Numbered from the stretch's first letter, positions 22,691 through 34,245 are shown. The stretch: 64,000 bases of DNA from Ornithodoros turicata (GCF_037126465.1 NW_026999301.1:1054001-1118000), one strand, 5' to 3'. Made by a program: numbers and translations. The notes: generated from the sequence alone by a model not told the origin.

Positions 22691-23009
22691 TTTCCTGGCT
22701 GTGACATCGCACGTCAACGGCGTGAAATCCTAGGCCACACGCTGTGGTTCAAAGTACTTCAAAGCAAACGCGACAAGACAACAAGAAAAAGGAGCGCCTC
22801 CTGATGGTTGGTTTATCCGGGTGACGTCATCCAGTGTCGGCGCCTTGCGGGGAATGCCGTGCGCGCCGGAAGCGCGAACATTTAAAAATCGTTTCTGAGT
22901 CAACCAAGTGGATTTGAGCGGAGAAAATTTGCCGGCGAACATTATGAACGACAGGGAACATGACCATAATAGTTCCGGAACACGCTTCCGGATGCGACTA
23001 TCCCTTTAA

Positions 23010-23550
23010 GGGTATCTTGTCCTCGCCAAGTTTAAATCAGCTGCGTAGCGTCGTCCTTGCATATCTAACATGGTCATACACAGCCCGTAAAGGCACACGC
23101 ACCAAACACAATACACATGCTAACGATATCCAGAAATCACGTTCATCCTGTGCTAAAACCGATACGCAGGTTTCCCGTTAACGTAGGTGCACACACGGGT
23201 CACTTGAACAAAAATACACGCAACATTACTCCAGCAGTATCCAGGCACGCAGTGGCAGCACCTCAACGAAGCACAAAAATTCATTCTGAAGATGCACATA
23301 AGCGACCACGTTTCCGCATTATGAGGCACGTACATCCGCCATTTTGTCTTGAGCGTGTAGCATGAATTGACTTGGATAGCACGCTCCTGAGAGGTCTTTC
23401 TGGTTACGGCCGCTGTAATATGTCTGCTTGTACACTTCTCCGTTGAGGAGGAAAGTCCCTCAGTTGAACCCCTTTGCTCTCCCTCTTTCGCGCTCTCTCA
23501 CCTTTTCTTCTAGCATCTCTCCTCATGATTTCTATGCGAACTGCAGAAAT
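23010..23550. other. Unassigned sequence
   Basis: No gene or repeat seen. A TCTCCCTCTTTCGCGCTCTC pyrimidine-rich run is present at about 23480-23500. Confidence 0.3.
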
Positions 23551-23654
23551 ACGATGAAGGGTGAAAGTCACTGAAAAGGTTAGCCAGGTGTAGGGATCGA
23601 ACCCACATCTTCTGGATTATCGGTCCAGGGCTCTACCAATTGAGCTAAGCTAAC
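23551..23654 (-). tRNA. tRNA-like repeat (likely tRNA-derived SINE head), anticodon GAT
   Basis: On the minus strand, 23654 down to about 23579 gives GTTAGCT, TA, D-stem GCTC/GAGC, and an anticodon arm CTGGA / TCCAG with loop CCGATAA. It then has a T-arm GTGGG-TTCGATC-CCTAC. Position 33 is C rather than U, and the acceptor pairs poorly unless a bulge is allowed. It ends without a clear CCA context. A second partial copy with the same flanking sequence lies at 23888-23972. This fits a tRNA-derived retroposon better than a working tRNA gene. Confidence 0.5.
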
Positions 23655-23887
23655 ACGCCTCTCCAGCGACTTTCGGGGTGCGTCATCTGAAGGGACGACA
23701 AACCAGCCACTCACTCTAACTCACCCTCCTTTCACTCTTACATTTTTTGCTCACTCATACACACATTCATACGACGGAAATCGACGCAAACGGCACCTGT
23801 TGAACAAGAGAGAAGCTGATGTTCAGAGGCTGGAACAACATAGAAGGGACAGATACAAACAAAGCCTCAAATTGCCTAAGAAATCAA

Positions 23888-23972
23888 CGATGAAGAGTGA
23901 CAGTCACTGAAAAGGTTAGCCAGCTGTAGGGATCGAACCCACATCTTCTGGATTACCGGTCCAGGGCTCTCT
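23888..23972 (-). repeat. Second, truncated tRNA-like copy
   Basis: The plus-strand sequence CGATGAAGAGTGACAGTCAC matches CGATGAAGGGTGAAAGTCAC at 23552. The T-arm, variable loop and anticodon arm follow, with anticodon-loop reading GGT instead of GAT. It breaks off in the D-arm side (CAGGGCTCT then CTCTTGTGC). The shared upstream 28 bp shows that the repeat unit extends beyond the tRNA-like part. Confidence 0.6.
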
Positions 23973-25582
23973 CTTGTGCAGAAATACACTGGGACATACC
24001 TGTATCAAATCTGTTTTCATTCTCTTTTATTACGCTCAAATTCAAATTGATAGCTGTGTGATTCAGTAAGCTCATAAACGCGAGCTTCTCGCTGTGTGCA
24101 TTTGCTTCGTGCCCCACGCTCAGGCTTCTTTCGTTATGAATTTCGTCCACCAGCTTGCCTGCGTCGACGTATTTCTGTCATAGACGTATAGACCTCTGTA
24201 TGGGGCTGCGTAGTATGTGAAAATCATCAGTAATGTGGATTATGCATTTTTTTTTTTTTGTAATTCTTAGTTACATATTCTACAGATATAGGTGCAACAA
24301 ATTCCTAAACAATGGGCGCTGGGCAATCGAAGGAGCACTATGAGATGTTGCGAGTGCATCTGTATAAGTGTACCAAAATGATCATACCTAAGCTGGATTC
24401 GCCAGGAATAATTGCGATTGGTGTTTCGATTATGCAAATTGTATATTGTACTCGAGACGTGTCTCTCATGAAGTTAGTTCACATTGACAGTCGAGTGTCC
24501 CAAAGTCATTAATCTCAGCCGCAAAGACACATCTAAATTCTTGTTCTGACGACTGTTCTAATCTGACACCCATATTCCCCTCTTCTGAAACCGTCATGAA
24601 TATGTCATATATGAAAGCTTGGTTTGATGTAAGGAAAAAGAGAATATAACGCTCATAAAAAAGCCGACTACTGACAAGTTTCCATAGTGCTCGTTCTATT
24701 CATTTCATAATCATTACTCCACCGGCACTCACTTCCTCTTCGTAAACCTTATGGGAATTCATTCCCATTTCCCCAGCCGCCCTCTCCCATCCTGCCCGTG
24801 GAGGAACGCAAGGCAAGTCAGTCAAAGATCGAAAGGTTTATTCCATACCTGGACAAGCTAAAGCCGCTCCATCGGCAGCACCCCCTCGATCGTGTCGCTC
24901 GCCAAAAACTGGCCCCAGTCTCAATCCCCGCAGTCCCTTTTACCAGTTTCCCGTGTCACTCCCTTTCCACCCTTGGGCAATCGCACCCCCCCCCCCCTCG
25001 TGCTGGCTTCTTCATCGCCTTCTACTGGCGCCCCCAACAGTCTCCGCACCCCCACCCCCCTCCCACAAGTCCAGAGCAATGGGTCTTCAGAGATCATCAT
25101 TCGGAGAGTTCGGATTCGGTGATCGACCTCTGCACCAGCTAGATGCCGACACTCAAACAAGTATAACCGAGATCTAGTGGGAAGGTATCGTGCATAGTAC
25201 GACCTTTCCGCGTTAACACGACGACGCTATCGAAGCGATATGCTCGGATATACAGGCGAAAACGGGAGATGTAACAATGGAGGGAGTGGCCCATGCACCG
25301 CATCGCCTATCATTGCAACCTGCTGGATGCGCGTGATTATGACATCAATTTCGATTCTCATGCCGGTCTGATAGGCCTTCTGGTTATGAAGTCTGATAAC
25401 GACTTAAGCCTGATTCACACTGCTGCGTTTACGGTTGCGATTGCGTGCTACGTGCGCTGACAGCGAATCATTGTAAGGGAACATCCTTCAGGATGGAACG
25501 AAGGTACACGTAAGACGCCGTACGCAGCCGTAAACGCTGTAATGGGAATCAGCCTTTGTCGTCCGGGTGCCCCTGAAAGGAA
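23973..25582. other. Unassigned sequence, C-rich tract
   Basis: A C-run of about 14 bases occurs at 24985-25000 within a C/CT-rich stretch (24870-25080). Overlapping frames of up to 114 codons follow this composition and are not convincing. No other structure. Confidence 0.3.
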
Positions 25583-25735
25583 CCCAAGCAGCACAATGTA
25601 CCGAAAGTCGAGTGCAATAGGGGTAGATGGCATGTGTCATATCAATGTTCTTTGGTTTCACCAGTCTGTTCAAGGCCTTCCACGTACCCGTCCACCCCTA
25701 TTGCACTCGACTTTCAGTACATTGTGCTGCCTGGG
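25583..25735 (-). mobile_element. Palindromic MITE, copy B (inverted orientation)
   Basis: It has the same ends as copy A (CCCAAGCAGCACAATGTACC and complement) with about 50-bp arms. The asymmetric centre reads in the opposite direction (ATGTGTCATATCAATGTTC to ACAGTCTGTTCAAGG complement order). The left arm has several substitutions, whereas the right arm is near consensus. Confidence 0.85.
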
Positions 25736-26165
25736 AAGGCACCGGAATGCAAGTCGTAACGGCGCTTGCAGCTATTCTTACGGCGGCGAAACCAACCGAG
25801 CATCAATCCACACCATCTTTAGTGTGCACGGCTTGGTTGCATGTTGCGAACAACTCTACCGTTGAGGAAGCGTCGCTCTACGGCCCTGGAGGCACCGCTG
25901 CTAAGACGTCCTGCGGAGAAGGCACTGCAGGCACCATAACCCCATTGGCGAGACTACATGGGCTACCGAGTGTCAGGCGTCCGATCAACCGAAGGGAACG
26001 GTCCCGGAGACCTCTTGGTTTGAGGCCGGTATTGTACCTAAGATGTTGGACGTGGGTTGCATGCTGAGAGCCGGTGCCCGGTAGGCTCTGATACGGGAGC
26101 AACTGCGAACTCAGTGTAGTACAGTAAATGCAAATACTGTAATAAATGAAGGAAAAACACGTTGA
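25736..26165 (+). other. Possible LTR or retroelement 3' end
   Basis: A GC-rich stretch of about 300 bp ends with AGTACAGTAAATGCAAATACTG and a TAATAAATGAAGG segment near 26140-26153, giving an AATAAA signal. The organisation resembles an LTR, but no second copy is in the window. Confidence 0.3.
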
Positions 26166-26384
26166 GACCAACCTATTGCGCTCCTCCACGCGAGTATGTC
26201 CCGTGCGGGCGAACGAGAGGGCTCGGGAACACTGGGCGTAACCCGCAGGTTCTGCCTATTCGCGCCGAGAAATTTGGGAGTTGCCCCCTGGTGTTCACTG
26301 AACGAACCGTGTCGTGGGGATCAGAGGCGGAGAGTTTTCATTTTCCCGGAGGGGGCAAGGGTGCACCGCAAAGTAAGTACTCTG

Positions 26385-26690
26385 GCGGGGGGGATATGTT
26401 TATTAAGAAAAAAAAAGAAAGGAAAGGTAAGCCAGATGGCTTGTTATTCAAAAAAAAAGTGAAAGGGAGAAGTAAAAAAAGGCAAAGAAAACAAGAAAAC
26501 ACAAAAAGGAAAGAAAAGGGAAAGAAAAATGAAGAACACAAAACTAAAGCTGAAGAATCACGCACTCTGGCGGGATCCTATGGTGTATGCGGAACTGGTA
26601 TAGAAATAAGAGGAAGGAAGAACAGAAAAAAACAACACAAAAGAAAAAACAGAGAGAACGTAAACAGTGAAGATGTGCACAACTGAAGGC
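26385..26690 (+). repeat. Polypurine A-rich region
   Basis: About 300 bp of almost uninterrupted A/G on the plus strand gives a Lys/Arg/Glu-rich open frame that I regard as compositional. The start ATATGTTTATTAAGAAAAAA with AGGAAAGGTAAGCCAG resembles 61425-61515 (ATATGTTTACTGAAAAAAAA, AGGAAAGGTCAGCCCGG), indicating a dispersed repeat end. Confidence 0.5.
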
Positions 26691-27987
26691 ATTATGCCTT
26701 TGAAAACTGAGTGCAAAAGGAGCAAAATGCATTGAATCCTCGGTGTTTGACCCGAAATGCGCGCAATATAATGAATATGGTCAATGAAATGGAGCAGCGG
26801 GAGTTGTCAGTCTCTTAGCGGGACTTCCCGGGGGAGGCGGCGCCCCCCCTAGTTCCTGCTCCGGGGGCGGCAAGGGCCCCCGCGCCCCCCCGTAGTCGGC
26901 GCCTATGGTGGGGATATTCCCGGGCAGTATTCGCACATTGCATTGCGTATCAAGGGATTGCACGTGTAAGAGGCTGTCCAGCATTGATATTTCCTGGTGA
27001 TTCATGACGAAAACGACATATGTGTTCCAAGTAAATCGCATTTTCATTCCAATATGACAGTTTTTACTGTAAGTAACAAAAACGAAACCGAAACCAAGAT
27101 CCCCACCAAGAGGCGGCACAGTGGCGTTCCTAGTGAGGGTCTCGCCGCGAATACGAGTAACGAGGCCAGTGAAAACACTAGAATTTTGATAAGGTAACGG
27201 GGCGACTCCGCTGCACTAGGCTGGTTGAGATAACTGCACCCCCCACCCCCCACACCAGACAACAGCACAACGCTGCTTCCGCCTCGAAAAGAAAGAACAC
27301 ACAAAACAACGGAAAAATAAAGCCAGCGGTGACGCTAATGCGTTGTGCAAATTACGATAACTGCTATGGAGACAATAGCACGAAGCTCGTTCCAGCCTCC
27401 AGGAAAGAGCCAAGTTATCAAGTTACAAACATACCTCGCACTCTCACCAGCAGAAAACGGGAAAATCCTGTAGACTGCTCCGAAAATGGCACACCACGGA
27501 AGAACTTAATATTTTCAGAATGTTAGGGCCACGCTCTTTCATTCTATGTCACTAAGAGCCACGTAGAGGCAAAATGCTGCTCCCTAGGTCACTTTTTTCG
27601 CAGCATGGTTTTCGCCGATTCTGACGAACTTTGAGCCCATCTAAATCGACAGCAGTTCAGCATAGTTCAGTGAAACTCGGGAAAATATCTTTATTTGCAG
27701 TAAGGAAGCACCAAGTGCGTGATAGAATGTATCGTCTTGATGGGTTTTCTCTTATGACCTCTTTTTGTGTTCATGTTATCTAGGTAGCCATGTTATGGCA
27801 CCTCAGTGTAATCAGCCTGCACTGTTTGGGATAATGATCATTCGGGACATGTGCACACCAGCTTCAATATGTACTTCACCGGTATTAGTCAAGTGGAGGC
27901 AAACTAAATAAGAATTTTAAATAGGGACTTAGGAGCTAGGACGTTTCCGTAACATATGCAAGAACAGTGCACGCTGCAACCGATAAC
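26691..27987. other. Unassigned sequence
   Basis: A G/C-rich knot (26820-26910) with runs of C and G. Short frames elsewhere. No gene recognised. Confidence 0.3.
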
Positions 27988-28989
27988 AGGGGAAGGTGGG
28001 GCAAGTCGAGACAGAAATTTGAATTCAACATGTTTCTTTTTTCATTTTCAGTATTAAAAAAAAAACTAGCCATAGGCACATTGTCAGGGGTCTAGAGCTT
28101 GTCAAATGCAGAATAGACGTAGCCAGTCTAAAATAAACATAGAACAAGAAATGCAAAACTACAGATTGTCTCATTTTGCCTCAACCCTGGAGGCATGACG
28201 AGACATCGAGTGCGGCGAGATGAGACATGCCGGGGTAATGAACTATACAAATTATTTCCATATCAAGCAGACATACTAAAGGCCGTGGGCCCTTTGAGCC
28301 CACCGCCCACTTGATGTGCAATAAAACCACACAAAACACTTTGCTATTTGGCTTCACCGTCCTTTGCAAACAAGGGACCGCCAGTCTGAGGTGTCGCTAG
28401 TTGCTCGCTTTTGTGTGCGCTTCTGCTTTGCTGGAAATATCCCAGGAAACAGAAAAATTTGCTGGAAAATCCTAGGAAATATGCACAAAACCAAACATAG
28501 CCAAAACCAAACAATTATTTATTTATCCGTTTCTCGACGTTTCTAAACTATATTAAATTTACATTGCATTAAATTGTCGCGTCTTGCCCCGTGCATATCT
28601 TAGGACGCGTTAATTTTTCTGTTCTACACTGGAAAACCAGGAGTGACTGTATTTCGCATATATCTAGATGAATGAATACAGAAATATGATGTGAACTTAC
28701 CTTTACAGAATAAGCCTGCGAAACGCTGCTGCAGAGATGCTAAGACAAAGTACTGCAGAAAATTATGCCTTTTTGGCGGGTGTTTACATTCCAGGCAGAA
28801 GTAACCGATTTTTCTTCTCCTCAACGCATACACCAATCCGGACAATTCTCATGTGCAATAAAGTGGACATGCAGAGCCACCTATGAATGAAGCTTCAAGC
28901 GCATGGATCAACGCGTCTCTGAGACAGGCGGCGTCACGCAAAAAATGTCGCGTCTTGCCCTGTGTCTTACCTTATCCCACCTTGCCCTA
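27988..28989. mobile_element. TIR element with GGGGCAAG/CTTGCCC ends
   Basis: The left end GGGGAAGGTGGGGCAAGTCG pairs with a right-end minus-strand TAGGGCAAGGTGGGATAAGG. Related blocks, TCGCGTCTTGCCC at 28577 and 28950 and GAGACATGCCGG near 28222, show the same subterminal theme. Length is about 1.0 kb. No transposase recognised, so it is non-autonomous. Confidence 0.5.
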
Positions 28990-30284
28990 TAGCCTGCCGC
29001 CAGAAACTGCTGTTCTCAACGTGCTTCATTACAGTGAGCTATGAAAATAGCCAGCAAAATAAGCAAGCGTTAGGTTCTATGATAGCGTGAATTCCTCAAC
29101 GGATTCCTGAGACGATTACTCGATGAATTTTGCTAGGCACTCACAGGGCTATGCGTGGTCTTTCGCTTAATCGTTCAGACTCGTGTACCGGGTAATGCCT
29201 TATAAAGGCTTCCATGAATGCATTGCCATATCTGTTGTCTTCAATGTGGTAACCACAGAGAGAAACAACATTAAAAATAAAAAGAATAATCTGATGTCAC
29301 GGGGAGTTAATTTCAAATCCAGGGGACTAAAACCAAGAGTAACTACAATCTAGGGAACTATAGATGCTGAAATTGTTCTCTAGTTTGCTCCTCTTTTAAA
29401 GCAATAGAATTATTGCCCTAAGTCCTCAGGGATGGACTTTTTTCACAACAGACTATGCGCATGCGCATGACCTTGAGGCGCTGGCGAGGGTTATTTCCGT
29501 CTTCATTAGATGACGCAGTATGGGGACGACAGAACTGGGGACCAGTAGGGAGACCGAACGAACGGCGCCCGTCGGTTCCTCTCGAAGCACAAGTGTACAA
29601 GATCGACTTTGAACAAAATAATGATTTCAGCGAAATGGTCGCATAGATATTTCTTAAATTACGTGGCGCCGGTAATGAAGGTAATCATAGCGGGAAGGCG
29701 GTTCCACTCCAACCATATGTGATGCACCGTGAAATTACCTAGTTGAGCGTAAGGGAATGCCAACTTTTTGTGAGTGATCGGTACGAGCTGAGATAGAGAT
29801 ACTTGTAGGCTATTGGATGAACGATTGTTGTTGATTGTCTAAAGTCATCTTTATGTTAATGGTATTTCACCTAATTATATTTCTTTATGCTAACAATCTT
29901 TTCTTAGTTTGTCAACACGGCTTTCGACGTGGCCGTTCCTGAGAGACCCGGCTTCTAACCTTCTAACTAACCTTCGCAGGCTAACCTTTCCCTCCTATTT
30001 TTTTATATAATAATAATATAATATAATATATAAAAAACACATTCCCCCTCGGTACGAAAGAATCGCTGCGTGCTCTGTCTGTAGCCCCGGCGCAGCGCGC
30101 ATGCGCGGTAAGTGGAGAGGAAAAGAGGAACGAGGTGGTGTGCGATGCTGCACCTGCGTGTCGGCAGTGCAGCTGTGGTGCTCGAGACGGCGAGGCCAAA
30201 CTGAATCGGAGGATCAGTTCTGCGTATATTATGTTGCTCGGATCCGTTTTCTGTGGTCTCATTTATTTTTTTGCCTATGAGCGT
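28990..30284. other. Unassigned sequence, AT-rich tract
   Basis: An AT dinucleotide-rich segment (TATAATAATAATATAATATA type) lies at about 30003-30033. No gene recognised. Confidence 0.3.
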
Positions 30285-30485
30285 AGTGTGTACATTGCTA
30301 GTAGCTACTAGCTAGCAGCGTGTAATCGTATATAAGCATTTGACATTACATTGTGTGCGTATTTAACTTGCTCATTGTTTGTGTATTGTTTGTGCATGAC
30401 TACATTGATGTTCACCATCCGTCATGTAATACCCGCACAGCGAGTCCTTAAAGTGTGTGCAATAAATAAACAAATAAATAAATAT
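30285..30485 (+). repeat. LINE 3' end with AATA tail
   Basis: The segment ends in ACCCGCACAGCGAGTCCTTA and a GTGTGCAATAAATAAACAAATAAATAAAT tail (30461-30485). The same type of (AATA)n tail closes the LINE at 42630-42646. A short 3'-end copy is the expected product of 5'-truncated LINE insertion. Confidence 0.55.
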
Positions 30486-31554
30486 TACACTTTGTGAAGC
30501 AAACAGAGACGAGTTATTATTCGGGGAGTGGAAAGCAGAGGCAGATTGCCGGTGTATATCATAGCAGTGACGCTGGGGGTGTGGTTGTAATTACCGAATG
30601 TGAATCGGGCTGCCCGGTTTTGCGCTGTTTCTATTGAGATCGAGATTGTAGTATCTTACGCGGAGGCTTCATATATTCCAACTTTGGAAGGGCTAGCAAT
30701 TTCAATGACTACCAAAAGGGACCAACTGCGGGAGCGTGGTTCCTTCACTTTCATTGCGGCCATCTATGTTGCAAATGATGGTTATGTGCGCTATTGAAAG
30801 GAGAACAGAGGTGACCCCAATCTTTTTTAATTCTTACAGCGGCAACTGCTAACGGAAGGTTTCCAGGAGACCACCCTGTCTGTGCGCCAATATACTGCTT
30901 GTTACATATTTTTTGACAAGTGTGAAAGACGAGGCCGGGAAAAGCTAACCACGCGAGGGAAGCGCACGTTCTGGCTTTCTGCGATCCGGCCTGCTTGGAA
31001 CCGGATGCTCTGCGAGACGGCTGCAACGCTGGGAGCTGTCTTCAAAGGACTTCTCATCATAATAAAGGGTTCGTTGTGTTTGGGAGCTGCGGAATTCAGG
31101 TCCAGTCATTCTTAGAGTGGAAGTTCCACAACACTGCTCGCTTCTCCGCTCCAGAGAGCAAGAAAACGGAGTGACAGATGCGCGCGTAGGTCTACAAAGG
31201 AGAATAGGCGCTAGAGATCGGTATCTGCTTGCGGGGCAGTGACATCAAAGAAAGCACACATCATGTTGAAAGCGTTCCACGGAAAAATAAAGGCTTTCAA
31301 ATCCAAAGTCAGCAACCTGATGTCAGCCACTGCAAAGGAATCGAGCACCTCGCGTAGCCTGTTTACGGAACTGTTATCGTAAAGGTTCCAATCTGCTAAA
31401 TATCTTGTAATCGTTCTAATCCATATGAACCTATCAACTGAACCTACGCCGCAATAATTAAACAGATGAGAATGTGCAGTGTGACGCCACGTTAGGTGTG
31501 GATTCGGCGCCTCTATTATGCCCTCATGCACGGTGGAAGCCAATACGGCATGAA
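30486..31554. other. Unassigned sequence
   Basis: Frames of up to 110 codons without recognised domains. Confidence 0.3.
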
Positions 31555-31707
31555 CCCAAGCAGCACAATGTACTGAAAGTCAAGTGCAATAGAGGTGGAC
31601 GGGTAGGTGGAAGCCCTTGGACAGACTCGTGACGCTAAAGAACATTGATAATACACATACCGTCCACCCCTATTGCACTCGACTTTCAGTACATTGTGCT
31701 GCTTGGG
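31555..31707 (+). mobile_element. Palindromic MITE, copy C
   Basis: The ends CCCAAGCAGCACAATGTACT and their complement enclose arms of about 50 bp and the same asymmetric centre and orientation as copy A (GGACAGACTC, TTGATAATACACATACCG). The right arm is identical to consensus and the left arm has a few changes. Confidence 0.88.
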
Positions 31708-32335
31708 AAGGGATCATGTCTCCAATAGCCTTGAAGCAGGGCCGACGTCTGCCTTTCGCTTCAGGTGGGACAATAAGGAAAATTCGCACGCCAACGTATC
31801 CTGATTTTCTTGCTGTCTTCCGTCATCCTTCCTTCCCGAAAGGTGTCGTTGTAGCGTCCCTTCAGGAGAGCTCAGGGGGGCAACTGCACCCCCTCCCGTA
31901 GACGTTGGCACTGCCTTGAAGGATAGATGGAATGTAGGCTAACTGCTGTACATAATGGAAGGCAATACAGAGACGAGGAAAATATGTACTAAGAGACGCT
32001 GTTGCCCTTGCTATGTACGTCTCTTCCGTGGTCCGGAGTTCCCCTCCAGTAATTAATAATAAAAAATTACTTGTCAAACATGGTCTCATTTCGCACCATC
32101 AACAACATTAGCAAACATTTTTCAGAGCATAAAGCCATTATATGTAGTACACAACTAGACTGTAGACCGTAAATAGGTATGTACCGTAATGAAGAACTGA
32201 GTTTGAAACACGTCGAAAACTATCCAGTGTTAATCAATCTTCTACGAACTTATCACAAACATTTTAAAATGAAATTTGCCCGGCACGGCAAGTGTTACGA
32301 CATTGGCGACAATGACAGAATTTTCGTCAGCGTTA
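31708..32335. other. Unassigned sequence
   Basis: A 94-codon frame (31617-31901) overlaps the MITE and is not credible as a gene. Nothing else seen. Confidence 0.3.
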
Positions 32336-32724
32336 AGGGGCCGTCACACTGCCGCGACAAAGACAAGACACTCAACAAAAACAAGTGTTTTTGTGGCGTC
32401 CGTCGCCATGTCACACTGCTCTTTACAAGAACACCGACAAACGACAGCATTGAACGACATTGTCTTTCGTAGACGTCTTGTCTTATGTTTCTGTTTCGGT
32501 TTCCTGTCACACCAAAAAACTTTCCTAAAAGACGCACACGACCGACATCGACATCGCGCGCCTCCTCCCTTCTGTTCCTTCTGTTTGCTTGCTTTCTGAA
32601 GTCAACATGTGGGATCCGGAACTGGAGATGATGAGTGCTCTCGCGCTATACTTTGCGTTCGATGATGACGACAAACAACCGCCGCGTAAGAGAAGAGGGG
32701 TGTACCCTGTTACCCACTCTTAAT
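32336..32724 (+). mobile_element. 5' end of a PIF/Harbinger-like element
   Basis: The element starts AGGGGCCGTCACACTGCC directly after TTA (32333-32335), the usual Harbinger target trinucleotide. A frame from ATG at 32607 reads MWDPELEMMSALALYFAFDD, then DDKQPPRKRRGVYPVTHS and stop. An acidic/Leu-rich start followed by a PPRKRR basic box matches the beginning of HARBI1-type transposases. The catalytic part is missing and no right TIR was found, so it is truncated. Confidence 0.45.
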
Positions 32725-34104
32725 AATAAAACTTTTGAAATCCACGCTAAGAAATCCACCCTTCAAATTCCAATCCTTTCAAATTCAAGCTGTCAAAATA
32801 AATCACAATGGGTCTATGCAGTCCAGTGTTAAGCATGGTTTTACGTGAGAAAATCAGTGTTTAAGAAGGTCACACTCCAGAATAACGAGTCTTTATGCAA
32901 TTCTGTGTGGTATTCAGCATGTATCTCTCAATTATTCATTAATTTAATTAAGTTAGAGGCGTAAATAACTACGCGTATGAATACTAGGAAAACAACGCTT
33001 CAGAGGTTCGGCCGTTCGGCTACCATTGGGGACGAGGCTATTAGAGAAAATGGAGTAACGACGGAGCTGTATGGTGTTGCGGGATGTGCTGCATAAAAAG
33101 GATAATCACTGCAAGCTCTAATAAAGCATATGTTTCTTCTGCCGATTTCGTCAGGTATTTTTCAGACGTGTAACGACTTGGTGTGCTAACACGCGCGTGT
33201 AACTTATGAAGGAATTCATTGGTGAAGTGACATTGATGCAGTCGTAGCTGTTTTGGACAGGCAATCTGGTAGCGAAAAATGTCCACGATAGGCAACATAT
33301 AAAACGTACCGCAAAACTGCTGTGTCGACAATTTGTGACGACGGTAATCACGTACATCACGGTAAACATCATGGAAACGTCTTGCTTTCCTCGGCCTCGG
33401 CCTACGAAGAACCGCTAATGTTATGTTTGATAAGCGCCGCGAAAAGTGGTTTAGCAAGGTAAAACTGTGCCGGGAACGCCGTCACATGAGGGATGTGTTT
33501 AATTAAATCACAGTGAAAGATAGCAAAGGAATGTTACTGGTCATGTAGAAAGCAGATCTCGTTCACCAACATATCAATGGATTGTTTAAATAGTGTTCCT
33601 GTCAATGGACAACTGACGTTTTCGACCAGTCTATACTGAGCAATGTTGGCCCAGAGCTTGATTTCTGGATGCCACAAAACACTTCTCGCCAATGCGGTGC
33701 ACTGTGACTCAATGGGGCATTTACAGCTCAGTGTCATTACCACATGAGGCAAGTTGACTCTCTCAGGTGCTGTCACTGCAGTGCTGTAGGAGATCCAGAG
33801 TATATTCTTTGTCATTGCAAACACTACTGAGCTTTCCAAACTGCCATTTTGAGATCTCCATAATCTGAACTCCTGCCCCTCTCTCTAAAATTTCTTGGCC
33901 TATAGCTAAATCAAGCCCACGAATGCCTGCTCTCGAAGCTCTTTTGGCAATTTTCGACTCCATGGGACATTATTTCCTTCCTCACACCACAAGCAGCTAT
34001 GGGGTAGAGTACTGCCCCAGACAATGAAACTCTCTGTCCATCTCAAAATAAAGTTGATGAACAGCAAATGCAACTTCTGTGAGGTGGTTTATACCACTCT
34101 TATA
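32725..34104. other. Unassigned sequence
   Basis: Minus-strand frames at 33041-33457, 33534-33839 and 33763-33963 are open for 66-138 codons, but none shows a recognised domain. Confidence 0.3.
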
Positions 34105-34245
34105 ACTACATGATACAGACAAAATACAGAAACCGACCCTTCCTCAGGTAGGACCTAAGGAAGCGTGGACCTCCATGCGAAATCTTGTACAAATTAAACT
34201 TAAACAAAAACCTTCAGTGTCGGTTTCTGTATTTTCTTTATGCGA
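34105..34245. mobile_element. Penelope-like pseudo-LTR remnant
   Basis: Inverted copies of CAAAATACAGAAACCGAC (left, about 34117-34140) and GTCGGTTTCTGTATTTTC (right, about 34219-34236) bracket a hammerhead-like core at 34155-34184. The inverted arrangement of the same terminal sequence around a ribozyme is the pseudo-LTR layout of Penelope elements. No coding sequence remains. Confidence 0.5.
34155..34184 (+). ncRNA. Degenerate hammerhead-like core
   Basis: CTAAGGA (consensus CTGANGA with G to A) is followed by A and a 6-bp helix GCGTGG / CCATGC with loop ACCT, and then GAAA and TC. The helix and GAAA box are intact. The changed core base predicts weak or no activity. Confidence 0.5.

Larger units (their letters stand above)
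19363..23005. mobile_element. TTAA-flanked TIR element of 3.6 kb
   Basis: The left end AGGGACAGTCGCATTC is preceded by TTAA (19359-19362). The right end, on the minus strand AGGGATAGTCGCATCC, is bounded by TTAA (23006-23009). TTAA duplications are known for piggyBac and Kolobok superfamilies, and AGGG-type starts fit Kolobok better. Inside are an acidic N-terminal ORF reading inward from the left (19625) and two minus-strand frames reading inward from the right (22730-22942, 22512-22690). Large parts (20000-22400) lack a recognisable transposase. It could be one element or two related ends brought together. Confidence 0.55.

Noticed and set aside
23551..23972. CRISPR-like spaced repeats
   Set aside because: Only two copies, with tRNA-like structure and a eukaryotic context.
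24798..25177. Pro-rich overlapping ORFs
   Set aside because: Three frames are open at once because the DNA is C-rich; no conserved feature.
26162..26686. 174-codon Lys/Arg-rich ORF
   Set aside because: It follows from a polypurine tract; no domain, and the reverse strand is equally open as poly-Phe/Leu.
30751..31026. Minus frame with CNKQYIGAQTG, resembling a GIY-YIG start
   Set aside because: Only seven residues match and no downstream Arg/His block follows; likely chance.
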